In this document: positions 15,468 to 22,489 of the stretch, in pieces
Position numbering within the stretch: the first letter of the stretch is position 1
Layout of the letters: each line of letters starts with the position of its first letter
From: an uncultured Senegalimassilia sp.
Lineage (GTDB): Bacteria > Actinomycetota > Coriobacteriia > Coriobacteriales > Eggerthellaceae
Length of the DNA: 32,309 nt
NCBI RefSeq assembly: GCF_934630535.1
Contig: NZ_CAKTVU010000020.1
Coordinates: forward strand, 1-32,309
Reading direction: 5' to 3'
Notes under the pieces: generated by a model
What the model was told of the DNA's origin: nothing
The model's input: only the letters and a program-made list of their open reading frames with translations
Databases searched by the model: none
Position numbers and translations under genes: made by a program

Positions 15468-15794
15468 TTATGAGTACGGGTCGAACGGCCAGTCGGGGGC
15501 TTTACGCGGAATGGCGATGCTTGCTGGATCGAATTGCTCGAACAGCAGCTCTTGCGGTGTGGTTTCTAGGGCGTCGGCAAGCTCTTCGACCATTGAAAGG
15601 CGGACATTGGCCGTGCCTTTCTCGATCTTGTTAAGCTGCGGTCTCCCGATGCCGACCATGGCCGCGAAGCAGGTTTTGTTGATTCGTCCCCGTTCGCGCA
15701 GCCGCTTCACGTTACGGCCAAGCGTGACGGCCATCCTCGGCTCGTCGGTCGGCACGTTTGCCAGCTCATCGATATGTGGCACGGAAGTCTGCAT
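15468..15794 (-). CDS. XRE-family helix-turn-helix regulator, 108 aa
   Basis: A small single-domain DNA-binding protein. The Cro/C1-type HTH spans about residues 23-80: LGRNVKRLRERGRINKTCFA, then GIGRPQLNKIEKGTANVRLS and a third part MVEELADALETTPQELLFE. The C-terminus is short and rich in Pro and Asp. No phage or toxin genes flank it, so it is probably a stand-alone housekeeping-type regulator and not a prophage repressor. The ribosome site at ATG 15794 is poor; an internal ATG at 15734 would keep the complete HTH. Two inverted repeats built on GTAAC/GTTAC lie immediately upstream (15803-15843) and suggest autoregulation. Confidence 0.82.
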   Translation of the reverse strand: MQTSVPHIDELANVPTDEPRMAVTLGRNVKRLRERGRINKTCFAAMVGIGRPQLNKIEKGTANVRLSMVEELADALETTPQELLFEQFDPASIAIPRKAPDWPFDPYS

Positions 15795-15802
15795 GAATCG
15801 AG

Positions 15803-15843
15803 CGTAACGGCACGATTACGCAACGCTGTAACCCAGCGGTTAC
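15803..15843. promoter_or_regulatory. Tandem inverted repeats upstream of the XRE gene, candidate operators
   Basis: CGTAA-N8-TTACG (15803-15820) and GTAACC-N4-GGTTAC (15828-15843) lie 9-49 bp before the XRE start, in the spacer shared with the LCP gene. Both repeats use the same GTAAC/GTTAC core, as expected for two sites of one dimeric regulator. Confidence 0.5.
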
Positions 15844-15945
15844 GTTTCAGGGGTATTTTTCGGGACATAGTAAGAATTCAATCTTCTATGGCAGAGGGGT
15901 AACACGAGCTCCCCATGAACACCCTGTTTCGGCGGCGTGCCATTT

Positions 15946-15974
15946 TTATGGTTGTCAATCTGGGATGATACAAT
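15946..15974 (+). promoter_or_regulatory. Candidate extended -10 promoter for the LCP gene
   Basis: TG-A-TACAAT (15966-15974) is an extended -10 element; a weak TTATGG lies at -35 distance (15946-15951). The predicted leader before the LCP start is about 165 nt, in which I see no other structure. This accounts for the 350-bp spacer together with the XRE-side repeats. Confidence 0.35.
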
Positions 15975-16145
15975 GCACGATGATTAATTGGGTTTGATGC
16001 GCGGATTCAAGCCGTTTGTCAAGCCATCGAAGGAAAGTTGAGATCGGGCAGCGTAGGCACCATGCCGGTGGGGAGCCGCATGGAATCTGTGCGGTGCGGA
16101 AGAAGGTAACGCAGGCCCGAACGGACTGCTGTGAGGAGATTTTGC

Positions 16146-17627
16146 ATGGCATTCAAAAAGAACCGCCGTCCCCAAGCGAACGATCCGCTAGCTTCCCAGG
16201 TGCCTGCCGGCTACCGTCCGGCGTTCACGCCCGGCTCCCAAGGCCCTGGCGCGAACAACGCGTTTCGCAATCAGGCGGGTGCATCGCAGTATTCGCGCTC
16301 GAATCCGCAGTATTCCTCGCAGCGTTCGCGCAAGTCGGGCAAGGGCAAGAAAATCGCCCTCGGCGTGTGCTGCGCGCTGATCGTTGCCCTTATCGGGTGC
16401 GGAACCGCGTTCGCCGTATGGTACAACAACGTGAGCAGCCAGCTGAACACGGGCGGCAAAACGTCCGAGGAGTTGGAGAACATCAACGAGCAGCTGGTCA
16501 GCACCAACTTCAATGAGCCGTTCTACATGATGCTGATCGGTTCGGATAAGCGCGAGGGCGACGACGAAGGCGGCGCCCGCTCCGACACGAACATTGTGGT
16601 GCGCATCGATCCGGTTTCCAATCAGGCAACGCTCGTGTCCATCCCCCGCGACACCATGATCGATATCGACGGCTACGGCACGAACAAGTTTAACGCTGCA
16701 TACAACTACGGCGGCGCTGCGGCAACCATCCGCGAGGCAACCCAGCTCACCGGCGTCAGCATCTCGCATTACGCCGAAGTCAGCTTTGATGAGCTGATCG
16801 ACCTGGTCGATGCGGTCGGCGGCGTGGACGTCGTGGTGGATGAGCGCATCGACGACACCGATGCCGACAACACCACCGATCACCCTGAGAACCCGCGCAT
16901 CATCATCGAGGCGGGTGAGCAGCATCTTAACGGCGAACAGGCTCTGGTGTTCGCTCGCAGCCGCGCCTATGTCGATGGCGACTTCACGCGTACGGCCAAC
17001 CAGCGCAAGCTCATTGAGGCTCTCGTGAACAAGGTGCTGGCGTTGCCCGTCACCGAGTTGCCCGGCGTTATCCAGGCCGCGGCGAAGTGCGTCACCACGG
17101 ATATGAAGGTGAGCGACATCGTTTCATTGGCGCAGCAGTTCAAGGACGATGGCAGTTTGGTCATGTATTCCGCAATGCTGCCTTCCATCACCGGTTACGT
17201 CGACGGCGTTTCCTACGTGTTCGCCGACGAAGACAAGGTCACCGAGATGATGAAGATCGTCGATCAAGGCGGCGATCCCAGCGGCATCACCGGCTCTACT
17301 AGCAAGCTTGCGCAGAAATATGGTGCCGGGTCCTCTGCCGGCGGTTCTTCCACGGGTGGCGCTGCTAGGGGTAGCGGAATGTACGCCGGCAACGATTACG
17401 CTACAGGTGGCACATCCGGGTATAGCGGCGGCTACTCCGCAAGTGGTGCGGGGTCATCATCTTCTTACGGCGGTTCGACGGGCGGCTATGCCGATACGTC
17501 GTCTAGCGCATCTGGCGCCGGAACGGGCGGGTATGCCGGCGCGGCATCCACCGGCGGTTCCGCTAGCTCGTATGGCACCGGTGGTTACGCAACGGGTACG
17601 GGCACCGGTGCAAGCTCTGCCTATTAA
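16146..17627 (+). CDS. LytR-CpsA-Psr (LCP) family cell-wall polymer transferase
   Basis: A 493-residue type II membrane protein. A basic cytoplasmic N-terminus (about 65 residues) is followed by one TM helix (about 67-92) and an extracellular LCP domain (about 120-330). LCP hallmarks are visible: MLIGSDKREGDD, SDTNIVVRIDP, VSIPRDTMIDIDGYG, KFNAAYNYGG, and the arginine-rich LVFARSRAYVDGDFTRTANQ. Family role: moving undecaprenyl-linked teichoic acid or other glycopolymers onto peptidoglycan outside the cell. The last 100 or so residues are a low-complexity Gly/Ser/Thr/Tyr/Ala tail with repeated GGYA and STGG units, absent from most LCP proteins. Start 16146 is preceded by GAGGAG. A terminator follows at once. 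Confidence 0.92.
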   Translation: MAFKKNRRPQANDPLASQVPAGYRPAFTPGSQGPGANNAFRNQAGASQYSRSNPQYSSQRSRKSGKGKKIALGVCCALIVALIGCGTAFAVWYNNVSSQLNTGGKTSEELENINEQLVSTNFNEPFYMMLIGSDKREGDDEGGARSDTNIVVRIDPVSNQATLVSIPRDTMIDIDGYGTNKFNAAYNYGGAAATIREATQLTGVSISHYAEVSFDELIDLVDAVGGVDVVVDERIDDTDADNTTDHPENPRIIIEAGEQHLNGEQALVFARSRAYVDGDFTRTANQRKLIEALVNKVLALPVTELPGVIQAAAKCVTTDMKVSDIVSLAQQFKDDGSLVMYSAMLPSITGYVDGVSYVFADEDKVTEMMKIVDQGGDPSGITGSTSKLAQKYGAGSSAGGSSTGGAARGSGMYAGNDYATGGTSGYSGGYSASGAGSSSSYGGSTGGYADTSSSASGAGTGGYAGAASTGGSASSYGTGGYATGTGTGASSAY

Positions 17628-17648
17628 CGCTTCCGCCCATAAGGCGAT

Positions 17649-17683
17649 AAAAAAGGACGCAGTTCAGCGCTGCGTCCTTTTTT
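17649..17683. terminator. Bidirectional terminator after the LCP gene
   Basis: A 14-bp perfect stem (17649-17662 with 17670-17683) with A6 on the left arm and T6 on the right, giving U-tracts in both directions. It lies between the convergent LCP and galE genes. Confidence 0.93.
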
Positions 17684-17696
17684 GCTTTCCAACGAG

Positions 17697-17731
17697 AAGG
17701 GTTCGCAATCCAAATGGGATTGCGAACCCTT
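17697..17731 (-). terminator. Stem-loop after galE
   Basis: A 15-bp perfect stem AAGGGTTCGCAATCC (17697-17711) with its complement (17717-17731) and a five-base loop. It lies 24 nt after the galE stop; the U-tract is short, and the stronger bidirectional terminator follows. Confidence 0.75.
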
Positions 17732-17755
17732 GTGCGATCAACGGCGGATATCGGG

Positions 17756-18895
17756 TTATTGCTCGGTGGCGTATCCGTCGGGGTTCATGGACTGCCAACG
17801 CCAGCTGTCGGCGCACATGCGGTCAAGATCGTACTCGGCAACCCAGCCCAGCTCGGTGCGCGCCTTGTCGCAAGCGGCGTAGTTGGTGGCAACGTCGCCG
17901 GCACGGCGCGGCTTGATCTGATAGGGGATCTCGTGGCCGCAGGCTTTCTCGAACGCGTGCACGACATCGAGCACGCTCGAGCCCTTGCCGGTGCCCAGGT
18001 TGAAGATGCCCACGCCGCGGCGGCTGCCGTCGGCTGCCGCTTCGCCTTCCAGCGACCCTAGGCCCAGCGCCTTGCCGGTGCCCACTTTGCCGCCCATCCA
18101 CTCGAGTGCCGCCACATGACCGCGGGCCAGGTCGACCACGTGGATGTAGTCGCGCACGCCCGTGCCGTCCGGGGTGTCGTAGTCGTCGCCGAACACGCCG
18201 ACGCACTCCAGCTTGCCCACGGCAACCTGGGCGACGTAGGGCAGCAGGTTGTTCGGGATGCCCTTCGGATCCTCGCCGATCAGGCCGCTCTCATGCGCGC
18301 CGATGGGGTTGAAGTAGCGCAGCAGCACGACGTTCCACTCGTTGTCGCCCACGTACAGGTCGGTGAGCACCTGTTCGAGCATGCTTTTGGTCCATCCGTA
18401 GGGGTTGGTGCAGTCGTGCTTGGGGCACTCCTCGGTGATCGGGATGAACTCGGGCTCGCCGTACACCGTTGCGCTGCTGGAGAACACGATGTTCTTCACG
18501 CCATGGTTGCGCGCTACATCGCACAGAACCAGCGTGCCGGCGATGTTGTTCCAGTAGTACTCCAGCGGCTTCTGCACGCTTTCGCCCACTGCCTTGAAGC
18601 CGGCGAAGTGGATGATGGCGTCAACGTTGTTTTCGGCGAAGATGGCGTCAAGCGCCTCGCGATCCAAGATGTTCTGCTTATAGAAACGCAGCTGAGCGTT
18701 GTCGGCGTCGATCCCGCAGATCTTGCGGATGCGGTCGACGGCGGTCTGGCTGGAATTGCTCAGGTCATCGACGATGACCACGCTATAGCCTCGCTGGATC
18801 AGCTCGACGCAGGTGTGGCTGCCGATGAACCCGGCACCGCCCGTGACCAGGATGCTCAGGTCCTTATGGTCTTTTGCCAGTCCCTTGTTTGCCAT
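17756..18895 (-). CDS. galE: UDP-glucose 4-epimerase
   Basis: A 379-residue cytoplasmic extended short-chain dehydrogenase. It interconverts UDP-glucose and UDP-galactose through a transient NADH intermediate. Visible marks are the Rossmann motif LVTGGAGFIGSHTCVEL (about residues 16-32), VDDLSNSS binding the ribose, the catalytic SSSATVYGEP with Y-x3-K in NPYGWTKSMLEQ, and RYFNPIGAHESG. It is somewhat longer than the usual 330-340 because of an N-terminal extension of about 14 residues and an insert LGLGSLEGEAAADGSRRG in the C-terminal region. AAGGAG lies upstream of ATG 18895. A supply of UDP-galactose for cell-wall glycopolymers fits its position next to the LCP gene. Confidence 0.95.
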   Translation of the reverse strand: MANKGLAKDHKDLSILVTGGAGFIGSHTCVELIQRGYSVVIVDDLSNSSQTAVDRIRKICGIDADNAQLRFYKQNILDREALDAIFAENNVDAIIHFAGFKAVGESVQKPLEYYWNNIAGTLVLCDVARNHGVKNIVFSSSATVYGEPEFIPITEECPKHDCTNPYGWTKSMLEQVLTDLYVGDNEWNVVLLRYFNPIGAHESGLIGEDPKGIPNNLLPYVAQVAVGKLECVGVFGDDYDTPDGTGVRDYIHVVDLARGHVAALEWMGGKVGTGKALGLGSLEGEAAADGSRRGVGIFNLGTGKGSSVLDVVHAFEKACGHEIPYQIKPRRAGDVATNYAACDKARTELGWVAEYDLDRMCADSWRWQSMNPDGYATEQ

Positions 18896-19077
18896 GAAAG
18901 CTCCTTATCCTTTGAGCAGGTTTTCCCTGTACGCGCGAACGCATTCTCGCGTGCTTCATGGTAGCAGCATGGCGGTCTCTTGCATGTAAAGAGTTCGAAA
19001 GCAACACGCATGTACGGCGCGGCAAAGGAGGCGACGTCGGTCAGCGCAAAAAGCCGAACGCTCGTTGCGGATTGTTA

Positions 19078-19114
19078 AAATTATTCTTGACCCAGAACAA
19101 TAATTTGGTATTCT
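19078..19114 (+). promoter_or_regulatory. Promoter inside an AT-rich palindrome, candidate metal-regulator operator
   Basis: The arms AAATTATT (19078-19085) and AATAATTT (19099-19106) are perfect complements, and the palindrome continues with TT/AA inside. TTGACC (19087-19092), 16 bp and TATTCT (19109-19114) form a promoter that overlaps it. The surroundings are GC-rich, so the element stands out. The arms resemble the AT-rich half-sites of Helicobacter NikR or of Fur-type regulators, but the 13-bp spacing is not the published NikR spacing I recall. Confidence 0.55.
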
Positions 19115-19120
19115 ATTCTC

Positions 19121-19212
19121 AGTTGGAGATAACACTGCTTCGACATCTCCTCCCCCTCGTTTCACTCGTCTGACGCAAAGGCCGCCTCCCCCCGCGGCCT
19201 TTGCGTCATTTT
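19121..19212 (+). ncRNA. Candidate small RNA, about 90 nt
   Basis: Between the promoter at 19087-19114 and a strong terminator ending near 19212 there is no ORF. The predicted transcript has a first hairpin GGAGAT (19125-19130) with ATCTCC (19145-19150), a pyrimidine-rich single-stranded linker, and the terminator hairpin. Promoter, short structured body and terminator are the usual layout of a trans-acting sRNA. A short unrecognised leader peptide is not apparent. Ends are estimates and no known RNA family is recognised. Confidence 0.45.
19171..19212 (+). terminator. Strong terminator of the candidate small RNA
   Basis: A 15-bp perfect stem TGACGCAAAGGCCGC (19171-19185) with GCGGCCTTTGCGTCA (19194-19208), followed by TTTT. 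No protein gene on the plus strand precedes it, which is why a small RNA is proposed. Confidence 0.85.
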
Positions 19213-19270
19213 CGGTAGCATTAAAGCGTGGGGGCGACGCCTGCTGCGCTCCGAGGTTTCAGCGAGGTGG

Positions 19271-19315
19271 GCGCTAGGCGATCGTTGACTTGCGGTTCGC
19301 GCGATCGTCTAGCGC
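19271..19315 (-). terminator. Large stem-loop after the 150-aa gene
   Basis: GCGCTAGGCGATCG (19271-19284) pairs with CGATCGTCTAGCGC (19302-19315) over 14 positions with one G-T pair. It follows the stop at 19318 on the minus strand but has no U-tract, so it may protect the 3' end rather than terminate. Confidence 0.5.
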
Positions 19316-19317
19316 GC

Positions 19318-19770
19318 TTATCCTCGCGTTTCCCCGAACTTAGGCAGCTTTTTCAGCAAAGCCCAAGCAATCTGCTTGTCTTGCGGCGTTTTCAGAAGGG
19401 ATTCGAAGTCCAGGAACGATATAGCGGCGCGGCCAAGCGGTCGAGCCGCTTTCCCAGAGGGAAGGGCAAGGCGATATGCTTGCCCCAAGAGCGCGGAGCT
19501 TTTGCCGTCCGCGGCTACGATGCAAATCGGGTCCAATCCTTCGACCAGAACGAACAGGGCCTGCTGGTCAAGGCCGTCGGATACTACGTACGTGCATGCG
19601 TCGCGTCCGTATCCCAAAGCCGCCAAGGAGCTGTCCAGCGCTTTCGCCGCCGCTTCCGACAGCGGTTCCGAGCTGATGACACAGCATAGCCCGGCACGGG
19701 CCCCGTTCATATGCTGGCCGAACAACTCCCAAGTTTCGTCCAGCGCGACCTCGTATTTGTTACCGCTCAT
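19318..19770 (-). CDS. Hypothetical protein, 150 aa
   Basis: I do not recognise a family. ATG 19770 begins MSGNKYEVALDETWELFGQH. The frame stays open far upstream, but that part runs antisense through the nickel operon and is not plausible coding. An alternative start is GTG 19782, four residues earlier. The protein is soluble with no signal or TM segment. Visible parts are a pair of cysteines in AGLCCVISSEPL (about residues 25-36), a hydrophobic beta-alpha pattern ALFVLVEGLDPICIVAADGKS in the middle, and a basic C-terminus ALLKKLPKFGETRG. It is transcribed divergently from the 84-aa/nikR/hypE operon across 120 bp, so shared nickel control is possible. Confidence 0.7.
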   Translation of the reverse strand: MSGNKYEVALDETWELFGQHMNGARAGLCCVISSEPLSEAAAKALDSSLAALGYGRDACTYVVSDGLDQQALFVLVEGLDPICIVAADGKSSALLGQAYRLALPSGKAARPLGRAAISFLDFESLLKTPQDKQIAWALLKKLPKFGETRG

Positions 19771-19790
19771 AGTTTTTTTCACACCCGCTC

Positions 19791-19829
19791 TTGCCCTTGA
19801 AACGCGTTCGCCGTATAACCGAATCATAC
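19791..19829 (+). promoter_or_regulatory. Promoter and GTAT/ATAC palindrome of the nickel operon
   Basis: TTGCCC (19791-19796), 17 bp and TATAAC (19814-19819) form a promoter for the plus-strand operon. GTATAA (19813-19818) and TCATAC (19824-19829) form an inverted pair over the -10. TCATAC is exactly the half-site of the E. coli NikR operator, but the spacer is 5 bp and not 16. A NikR-like site is therefore only suggested. Confidence 0.45.
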
Positions 19830-19890
19830 CAAGAACGCAAGGAGCCGCGAACGGCGCGAAGGCGTTGCCGCGGAAACGAAGGAGGACGTT

Positions 19891-20145
19891 ATGTGCACTA
19901 ACGGCATCAACACCGGTCAGTTCGAGATGATGATCGAGCAGATCGACGACCATTTGAAGCTCGAGCGTCGTTGGGCCCATACGCTGGGCCACAAGGCGGG
20001 CGACGCCGGCTACGAGAACGTTTCCAAGAAGCTGCACGAGGCGCAGGCGCTCATCGACGACGTGCGTGCGCTGCTCGACGAGGCGAAAGATGCCCTGGAG
20101 GACGACGCCGAGGCCGCCGGCGGCGTTACGGTGGAGCTGGTGTAG
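19891..20145 (+). CDS. Small helical protein (84 aa), first gene of the nikR-hypE operon
   Basis: ATG 19891 follows GAAGGAGGACGTT, a strong ribosome site, and the stop is 6 nt before nikR, so it is translated as part of the same operon. I know no family for it. The protein is acidic and almost entirely helical in character, with heptad-like patterns in FEMMIEQIDDHLKLERRW and VSKKLHEAQALIDDVRALL. It has one Cys (residue 2) and four His, some of which could bind metal (DDHLKLERRWAHTLGHK). A role beside NikR in nickel handling, or as a small partner in hydrogenase maturation, is inference from position only. Confidence 0.8.
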   Translation: MCTNGINTGQFEMMIEQIDDHLKLERRWAHTLGHKAGDAGYENVSKKLHEAQALIDDVRALLDEAKDALEDDAEAAGGVTVELV

Positions 20146-20151
20146 CCCGGT

Positions 20152-20583
20152 ATGGCGAACGACCTTATGCGGTTCTCGGTCGCCATGCCCGAGGACCTGC
20201 TGGTGAGCTTCGATCGCCTGGTGTCGCGGCGGGGATTGGCGAAGAACCGCAGCGAAGTGGTTCGAGACCTTGTCCGCGATGCCCTGGTGGAGGACGAGTG
20301 CGCGACGCCCGGTGTCGAGGTCGCCGGTTCTTTGACCATCGTGTTCGATCACCATGCCAACGACCTGCAGGAAAAGCTGCATGCCATCCAGCACGAGTAC
20401 TTCGGCAACATCGTGTCGTCCATGCATGTGCACCTTGATGAGCACATGTGCTTGGAGGTCATCGTGTTGCGCGGTCATACGGAGCTGGTTCAGAGCATCG
20501 CGAACCTCATCCTCGGAACCAAGGGCGTGCAAAACGGCAAGCTCGTGCTCACCGTTGCGGAACACCACCACGAACACCGTTAA
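20152..20583 (+). CDS. nikR: Nickel-responsive transcriptional regulator NikR
   Basis: A 143-residue ribbon-helix-helix regulator, the usual size for NikR. The N-terminal RHH is MRFSVAMPEDLLVSFDRLVS, then NRSEVVRDLVRDAL. The C-terminal ACT-like nickel domain carries the square-planar ligands in HHANDLQEKLHAIQHEY (first His) and SSMHVHLDEHMCLEVIVLRG (two His and the Cys). With nickel bound, the tetramer represses nickel import or activates other nickel genes. It starts 6 nt after the 84-aa gene and is followed after 62 nt by hypE. The C-terminus ends in a His-rich EHHHEHR that may add weak metal binding. Autoregulation through the palindrome at 19813-19829 is plausible. Confidence 0.95.
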   Translation: MANDLMRFSVAMPEDLLVSFDRLVSRRGLAKNRSEVVRDLVRDALVEDECATPGVEVAGSLTIVFDHHANDLQEKLHAIQHEYFGNIVSSMHVHLDEHMCLEVIVLRGHTELVQSIANLILGTKGVQNGKLVLTVAEHHHEHR

Positions 20584-20645
20584 GCGATGATCGGCCGTGC
20601 GGATCGAACGCCGTGCGGCCGTTTACATATATAAGGAGCAATGTA

Positions 20646-21668
20646 ATGGATACTACGGTCATGCTCGGCCATGGCAGCGGCGGCACCATGATGAAGCGCA
20701 TCATCGACGAGGTGTTCTTCGCCGCCTATGCAGGCGAAGAGCTTTTGCGCGGCGATGATGCGGCGGTGCTGCCCGCGCCGGCGCAAGGCGAGCGCCTGGC
20801 GTTTTCCACGGACAGCTTCGTGGTCACGCCCCATTTCTTCCCGGGCGGTGATATCGGCCGCCTGGCCGTGTGCGGCACGGTGAACGATGTCGCAACCAGC
20901 GGCGCCACTCCGCGCTATCTGAGCTGCGGCTTCGTGCTGGAAGAGGGCTTTCCTATCGAGGATCTCAAGCGTATCTGCACCAGCATGGCCGAGGTGGCGA
21001 AGGAAGCCGGCGTGCATTTGGTCACGGGCGACACCAAGGTGGTCAATCGAGGCCACGGCGATGGCGTGTATATCAATACCGCGGGCATCGGCACGCTGCG
21101 CGAGGGCGTGAACCTGGGTGGAGCGCAATGCAAGCCTGGCGATAAGGTGCTGGTCAGCGGCACGTTGGGCGATCACGGCATCACCATCATGAGCTGTCGC
21201 GAGTCGCTGTCGTTCAAAGCCGACCTTCAAAGCGATGCCGCACCTTTGAACCACCTCATCGCCGAGGTGCTTGCGGCGGCGCCGGGCACGCGATGCTTCC
21301 GCGATCCCACGCGCGGCGGTCTGGCCTCCACGCTCAACGAGTTGGCATCGCAGTCCGGCACCGACATCACGGTGGAGGAGGACGCCGTGCCTGTGAAACC
21401 CGCAGTGCAAGGCGCGTGCGATATGCTCGGCTACGATGTGCTGCAGGTGGCCAACGAGGGCAAGATGGTGTGCGTCGTCGCGCCTGAGGATGCCGAAGCA
21501 GCGCTTGCGGCCATGCGCGCGAACAAATACGGCGCCGATGCCGCCATTATCGGCGAAGTGTCCGAAGCGCAGCCCGAGCGTGGTTCGAAGGTCTTCCTGC
21601 GCACCGCCTTCGGTGGTACGCGCATCCTGGATATGCTGGTGGGCGAGCAGTTGCCGCGTATCTGCTAG
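20646..21668 (+). CDS. hypE: [NiFe]-hydrogenase maturation protein HypE
   Basis: A 340-residue cytoplasmic enzyme of the PurM/ThiL-like fold. HypE accepts a carbamoyl group from HypF on its C-terminal cysteine and dehydrates it to a thiocyanate, the source of the cyanide ligands of the hydrogenase iron. The decisive mark is the C-terminus QLPRIC, the conserved PRIC tail with the acceptor Cys. LRGDDAAVLP and TGDTKVVNRGHGDG match the ATP/Mg-binding segments. ATG 20646 is preceded by AAGGAG. The other hyp genes (A, B, C, D, F) are not in this window. The pairing with nikR puts hydrogenase maturation under nickel control. A small hairpin (20592-20621) lies between nikR and hypE. Confidence 0.95.
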   Translation: MDTTVMLGHGSGGTMMKRIIDEVFFAAYAGEELLRGDDAAVLPAPAQGERLAFSTDSFVVTPHFFPGGDIGRLAVCGTVNDVATSGATPRYLSCGFVLEEGFPIEDLKRICTSMAEVAKEAGVHLVTGDTKVVNRGHGDGVYINTAGIGTLREGVNLGGAQCKPGDKVLVSGTLGDHGITIMSCRESLSFKADLQSDAAPLNHLIAEVLAAAPGTRCFRDPTRGGLASTLNELASQSGTDITVEEDAVPVKPAVQGACDMLGYDVLQVANEGKMVCVVAPEDAEAALAAMRANKYGADAAIIGEVSEAQPERGSKVFLRTAFGGTRILDMLVGEQLPRIC

Positions 21669-21695
21669 GAACATCCGGGAACCACCGGTTTGCTT

Positions 21696-21728
21696 CGCCC
21701 CGTTTCCTTTTCAGGAGGCGGGGCGTTT
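21696..21728 (+). terminator. Terminator after hypE
   Basis: A 13-bp stem with two T-G pairs (21696-21708 with 21713-21725), loop TTTC, followed by a short TTT. It closes the nickel operon. Confidence 0.75.
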
Positions 21729-21833
21729 GACTTCCTGGCAGGAAAATCCGGAGTCGAGGCGGTAACGGCATGTGCGGAACGTCGTTGCGAAAGCGTCGTC
21801 ATAACCGCTCCCCGGGTATTTTCCTGATTCGTA

Positions 21834-21861
21834 TTGCAATCATCGGCAGTAGTGGTATTGT
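21834..21861 (+). promoter_or_regulatory. Promoter of the ferredoxin gene
   Basis: TTGCAA (21834-21839), 16 bp and TATTGT (21856-21861) lie about 70 nt before the ferredoxin start. A CCCGG/CCGGG hairpin sits in the leader. Confidence 0.5.
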
Positions 21862-21931
21862 GCCTGCATTGCTTAATTGGGGTATGACCCGGTAGCGTTT
21901 CGCCGGGGCTTATAGACGAGAAGGAGTTACC

Positions 21932-22120
21932 ATGGCACATCCGGTTATTGTGGCTGACGAGTGCATCGGCTGCGGCATTTGCGTTGACGCCTGCCCGCAG
22001 GAGGTCCTGGAGGTCAACGGTGGCGTTGTCGAGGCTGTGAACGAGGAGAACTGCATCGCTTGCGGCGACTGCGTCGAGGAGTGCCCCATGGGCGCCATCC
22101 CCGAGGTCGTCGAAGAGTAA
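21932..22120 (+). CDS. 2[4Fe-4S] ferredoxin
   Basis: A 62-residue clostridial-type electron carrier. Two complete cluster motifs are present: C-x2-C-x2-C-x3-CP in ECIGCGICVDACPQEV and again in NCIACGDCVEECPMGA. The protein is strongly acidic, with only one or no basic residues outside the start, as is typical for low-potential ferredoxins. GAGAAGGAG gives a good ribosome site at ATG 21932. It has its own promoter and terminator, so it is monocistronic. Possible partners include hydrogenases, 2-oxoacid oxidoreductases and flavoproteins; none can be named from this window. Confidence 0.95.
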   Translation: MAHPVIVADECIGCGICVDACPQEVLEVNGGVVEAVNEENCIACGDCVEECPMGAIPEVVEE

Positions 22121-22141
22121 CCTCTGTCGTTGATCGCATGG

Positions 22142-22179
22142 AACGAGGCCCTTGCCTGTATATAGGCAAGGGCCTCGTT
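22142..22179 (+). terminator. Terminator after the ferredoxin gene
   Basis: A 15-bp perfect stem AACGAGGCCCTTGCC (22142-22156) with GGCAAGGGCCTCGTT (22165-22179) and an 8-nt loop. The T tract is minimal (TTG). Confidence 0.8.
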
Positions 22180-22489
22180 GCGTATACGGGCGTGGCAGGA
22201 TTAGGGCAGAGCCGAGTTATGAAGGGGTTTTCGCGCTTAGGGTCTCGGTGGTCGAAGCAGGTGTCGTGAAGAGGGGAAGGCACCGTCGGCGCCGGATTTC
22301 GAGCAGGTGCTGAATCTTGCGTAAAACGCCTTTCTTGAGCTTATTGCATAGCGACTGAGATCTATCAAGTCGCATTGCATTCGCAGTTAAGCCGATATTC
22401 GGCGCCTGGAATGGCGCCATTCTCTAGAAATGGGCCGCAGTTTTCCCAGTTCAAATGCTTGATAGCAAAAACTTAATCTATCTGACATT

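Noticed and set aside
19771..20577. Upstream extension of the 150-aa gene to a 419-aa frame
   Set aside because: The extension runs antisense through nikR and the 84-aa gene and reads as low-complexity His/Arg/Leu sequence; a start at 19770 (or 19782) is far more likely.
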